In this document: in pieces, positions 63,901-64,000 of the stretch
Layout: every line of letters starts with the position of its first letter
Position numbering within the stretch: the stretch's first letter is position 1
From: Entonaema liquescens
Lineage: Eukaryota; Ascomycota; Sordariomycetes; Xylariales; Xylariaceae
Direction of reading: 5' to 3'
NCBI GenBank assembly: GCA_902805475.1
Contig: CADCSX010000007.1
Location: 2,170,001-2,234,000, forward strand
Length of the DNA: 64,000 bases
The notes under the pieces: generated by a model
What the model was told of the DNA's origin: nothing
Database searches by the model: none
What the model saw: only the letters and a program-made list of their open reading frames with translations
Made by a program: the position numbers and the translations under genes

Positions 63901-64000
63901 CGCCAGACGACCGCTGGCGCCTGGTATGGATACCTGATGTGGCTACAGCCTTAACACTTGGTAAGTTAACCAAGCAACCTTATTTCTTGACTCATGGCCT
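60952..64000. other. Terminal gene-poor region
   Basis: No gene with family features was recognised in the last 3 kb. A 46-codon-plus frame on the minus strand at 62220-62360, preceded by a good acceptor, could be an exon remnant (see findings). The rest shows short frames, AT-rich sequence and a GTGTAAGCGTGTAAGCG direct repeat near 62898-62914. Confidence 0.5.

Noticed and set aside
1..64000. tRNA, 5S rRNA, CRISPR array or intact transposon
   Set aside because: Scanned by eye for B-box-like GGTTCGANNCC sites with matching A boxes, the fungal 5S start, regularly spaced repeats, and transposase or reverse-transcriptase motifs; none convincing. A tRNAscan or repeat library run would be decisive.

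Overview
This window is nuclear DNA of a filamentous ascomycete, most likely a sordariomycete; placing it in Xylariales is only an impression. The evidence is short GT-AG introns of about 50-210 bp with CTAAC/CTAAT-type branch sites, AT-leaning intergenic DNA with many short repeats, and a gene set restricted to or typical of filamentous ascomycetes: Con7 zinc finger, NoxR, fungal copper chaperone, CBM18 polysaccharide deacetylase and Fmp27-family giant protein. No tRNA, rRNA, CRISPR array, intact transposon or biosynthetic cluster was recognised.

Layout. 1-6.7 kb is a long gene-poor leader to con7 (6.7-8.4 kb, +). After a 3.7 kb gap come aar2 (12.1-13.7 kb, +), rps16 (14.6-15.4 kb, -) and, diverging from it, snf8 (16.0-16.8 kb, +). 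The huge fmp27/BLTP2-type gene fills 17.5-26.4 kb (-). A lipase-like alpha/beta hydrolase (27.7-30.5 kb, -) diverges from rrp5 (31.1-36.5 kb, +). noxR lies at 37.8-39.7 kb (-), followed by a 5 kb gap. ccs1 (44.8-46.1 kb, -) diverges from the mitochondrial ribosomal protein gene mrpl23 (46.7-47.3 kb, +), followed by uricase (47.8-48.8 kb, -). A secreted PL20-type lyase (51.7-52.5 kb, +), the TORC2 Rictor/Tsc11 subunit (53.5-57.4 kb, +) and a secreted chitin-deacetylase-like protein with CBM18 modules (58.5-61.0 kb, -) complete the set. The last 3 kb is empty.

The genes are a mixed housekeeping and developmental set, not a pathway. Ribosome production is served by rps16, rrp5 and mrpl23, splicing by aar2, membrane traffic and lipid transfer by snf8 and fmp27, oxidant handling and ROS signalling by ccs1, noxR and the H2O2-producing uricase, growth control by tsc11, and morphogenesis or surface carbohydrate by con7, the deacetylase and the lyase.

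The most striking feature is not a new system. Seven conserved genes carry eight single-base indels, nearly all in short homopolymers, that break an otherwise perfect reading frame: aar2, rps16, snf8, fmp27, rrp5 twice, tsc11 and the deacetylase. One base restores frame, phase and family length in every case. Because several of these genes are essential, uncorrected sequencing or assembly error is the best explanation, and automated annotation will split or truncate these genes.
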